This document shows, piece after piece, positions 63,933 to 64,000 of a stretch of DNA of 64,000 nucleotides (position 1 is the stretch's first letter; every line of letters begins with the position of its first letter). Position numbers and translations under genes: made by a program. This stretch comes from Pararhizobium sp. YC-54 (lineage in GTDB: Bacteria > Pseudomonadota > Alphaproteobacteria > Rhizobiales > Rhizobiaceae): contig NZ_JAOYTH010000020.1 of assembly GCF_025847205.1 (NCBI RefSeq), forward strand, positions 46,208 to 110,207, read 5' to 3'. The notes below the pieces were generated by a model, which did not search any database, was not told the DNA's origin, and worked only from the letters and a program-made list of their open reading frames with translations.

Positions 63933-64000
63933 ATGTCGAGTACGCCGAGCAAAGGCGTGGCTTTTCAAGGATAAGACATGGATTTTACTCCGGATAATTA
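63933..64000 (+). CDS. Short leader frame and start of a gene beyond the window
   Basis: After TAGGAGATATTT, an ATG at 63933 opens a 13-codon frame (MSSTPSKGVAFQG, stop at 63974). Three bases later a second ATG at 63978 begins MDFTPDN and leaves the window. The spacing suggests a coupled pair in which the short frame might be a leader peptide or a tiny product. The AT-rich composition differs from the neighbouring backbone. Too short to identify. Confidence 0.35.

Noticed and set aside
1..64000. CRISPR arrays, tRNA or rRNA genes
   Set aside because: No regularly spaced repeats, tRNA-like cloverleaf or conserved rRNA segments were recognised in either strand.

Overview
The window is a stretch of a conjugative plasmid of a Rhizobiaceae-type alphaproteobacterium (Agrobacterium/Rhizobium/Sinorhizobium group). 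The evidence is a Ti/rhizobial-style transfer backbone: trbE-J-K-L-F-G-H-I, the quorum regulators traR and traM, the traAFBH operon, an oriT with a tra box, and the divergent traCDG operon. No rRNA, tRNA or CRISPR array was seen. Base composition, short overlaps and spacing inside the transfer operons are typical of coupled rhizobial plasmid genes.

Layout. 1-6411: distal part of the trb mating-pair operon. 6412-20564: cargo block 1, opened by a decayed serine recombinase. It carries an EhuBCDA-like ABC transporter, a GlxA-type regulator, a DoeA-like M24 hydrolase, an aldehyde dehydrogenase, a threonine-aldolase-like enzyme, a DadA-like oxidase, a GlcG/HbpS protein behind a malate-synthase relic, an Lrp regulator and an M20 deacylase. 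20565-30276: traR/traM, traHBFA, oriT, traCDG. 30434-49310: cargo block 2, inserted into a thermonuclease gene whose two ends lie about 19 kb apart. It carries an EamA exporter, two enolase-superfamily enzymes, a two-subunit aconitase X, several dehydrogenases, a class II aldolase, a ProVW/ProX betaine-type importer with two binding proteins, and five regulators. 49333-64000: plasmid maintenance region (WGR protein, HU, DUF736, a small LysR/NmrA/DUF1857 cargo, a zeta-like toxin module between two diverged direct repeats, DUF1127, DUF7007, a ParB-domain protein, an ATP-dependent DNA ligase, and a helicase truncated at a 20-bp palindrome).

How the genes work together. TraR (with acyl-homoserine lactone, held in check by TraM) should switch on the divergent tra operons from the palindromic tra box. 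TraA/C/D process oriT, TraG couples the DNA to the Trb channel, and TraF matures the pilin. The AHL synthase gene and trbB-D would lie upstream of this window.

Cargo block 1 reads as a catabolic unit for an ectoine-type solute. The threonine-aldolase-like enzyme suggests an untested idea: hydroxyectoine could be opened and deacetylated to 3-hydroxy-2,4-diaminobutyrate and then cleaved to glycine and aminoacetaldehyde. Cargo block 2 looks like uptake and dismantling of a quaternary amine or hydroxyproline-type compound plus a hydroxy-acid branch. All substrate assignments are inferences from families and neighbourhood.
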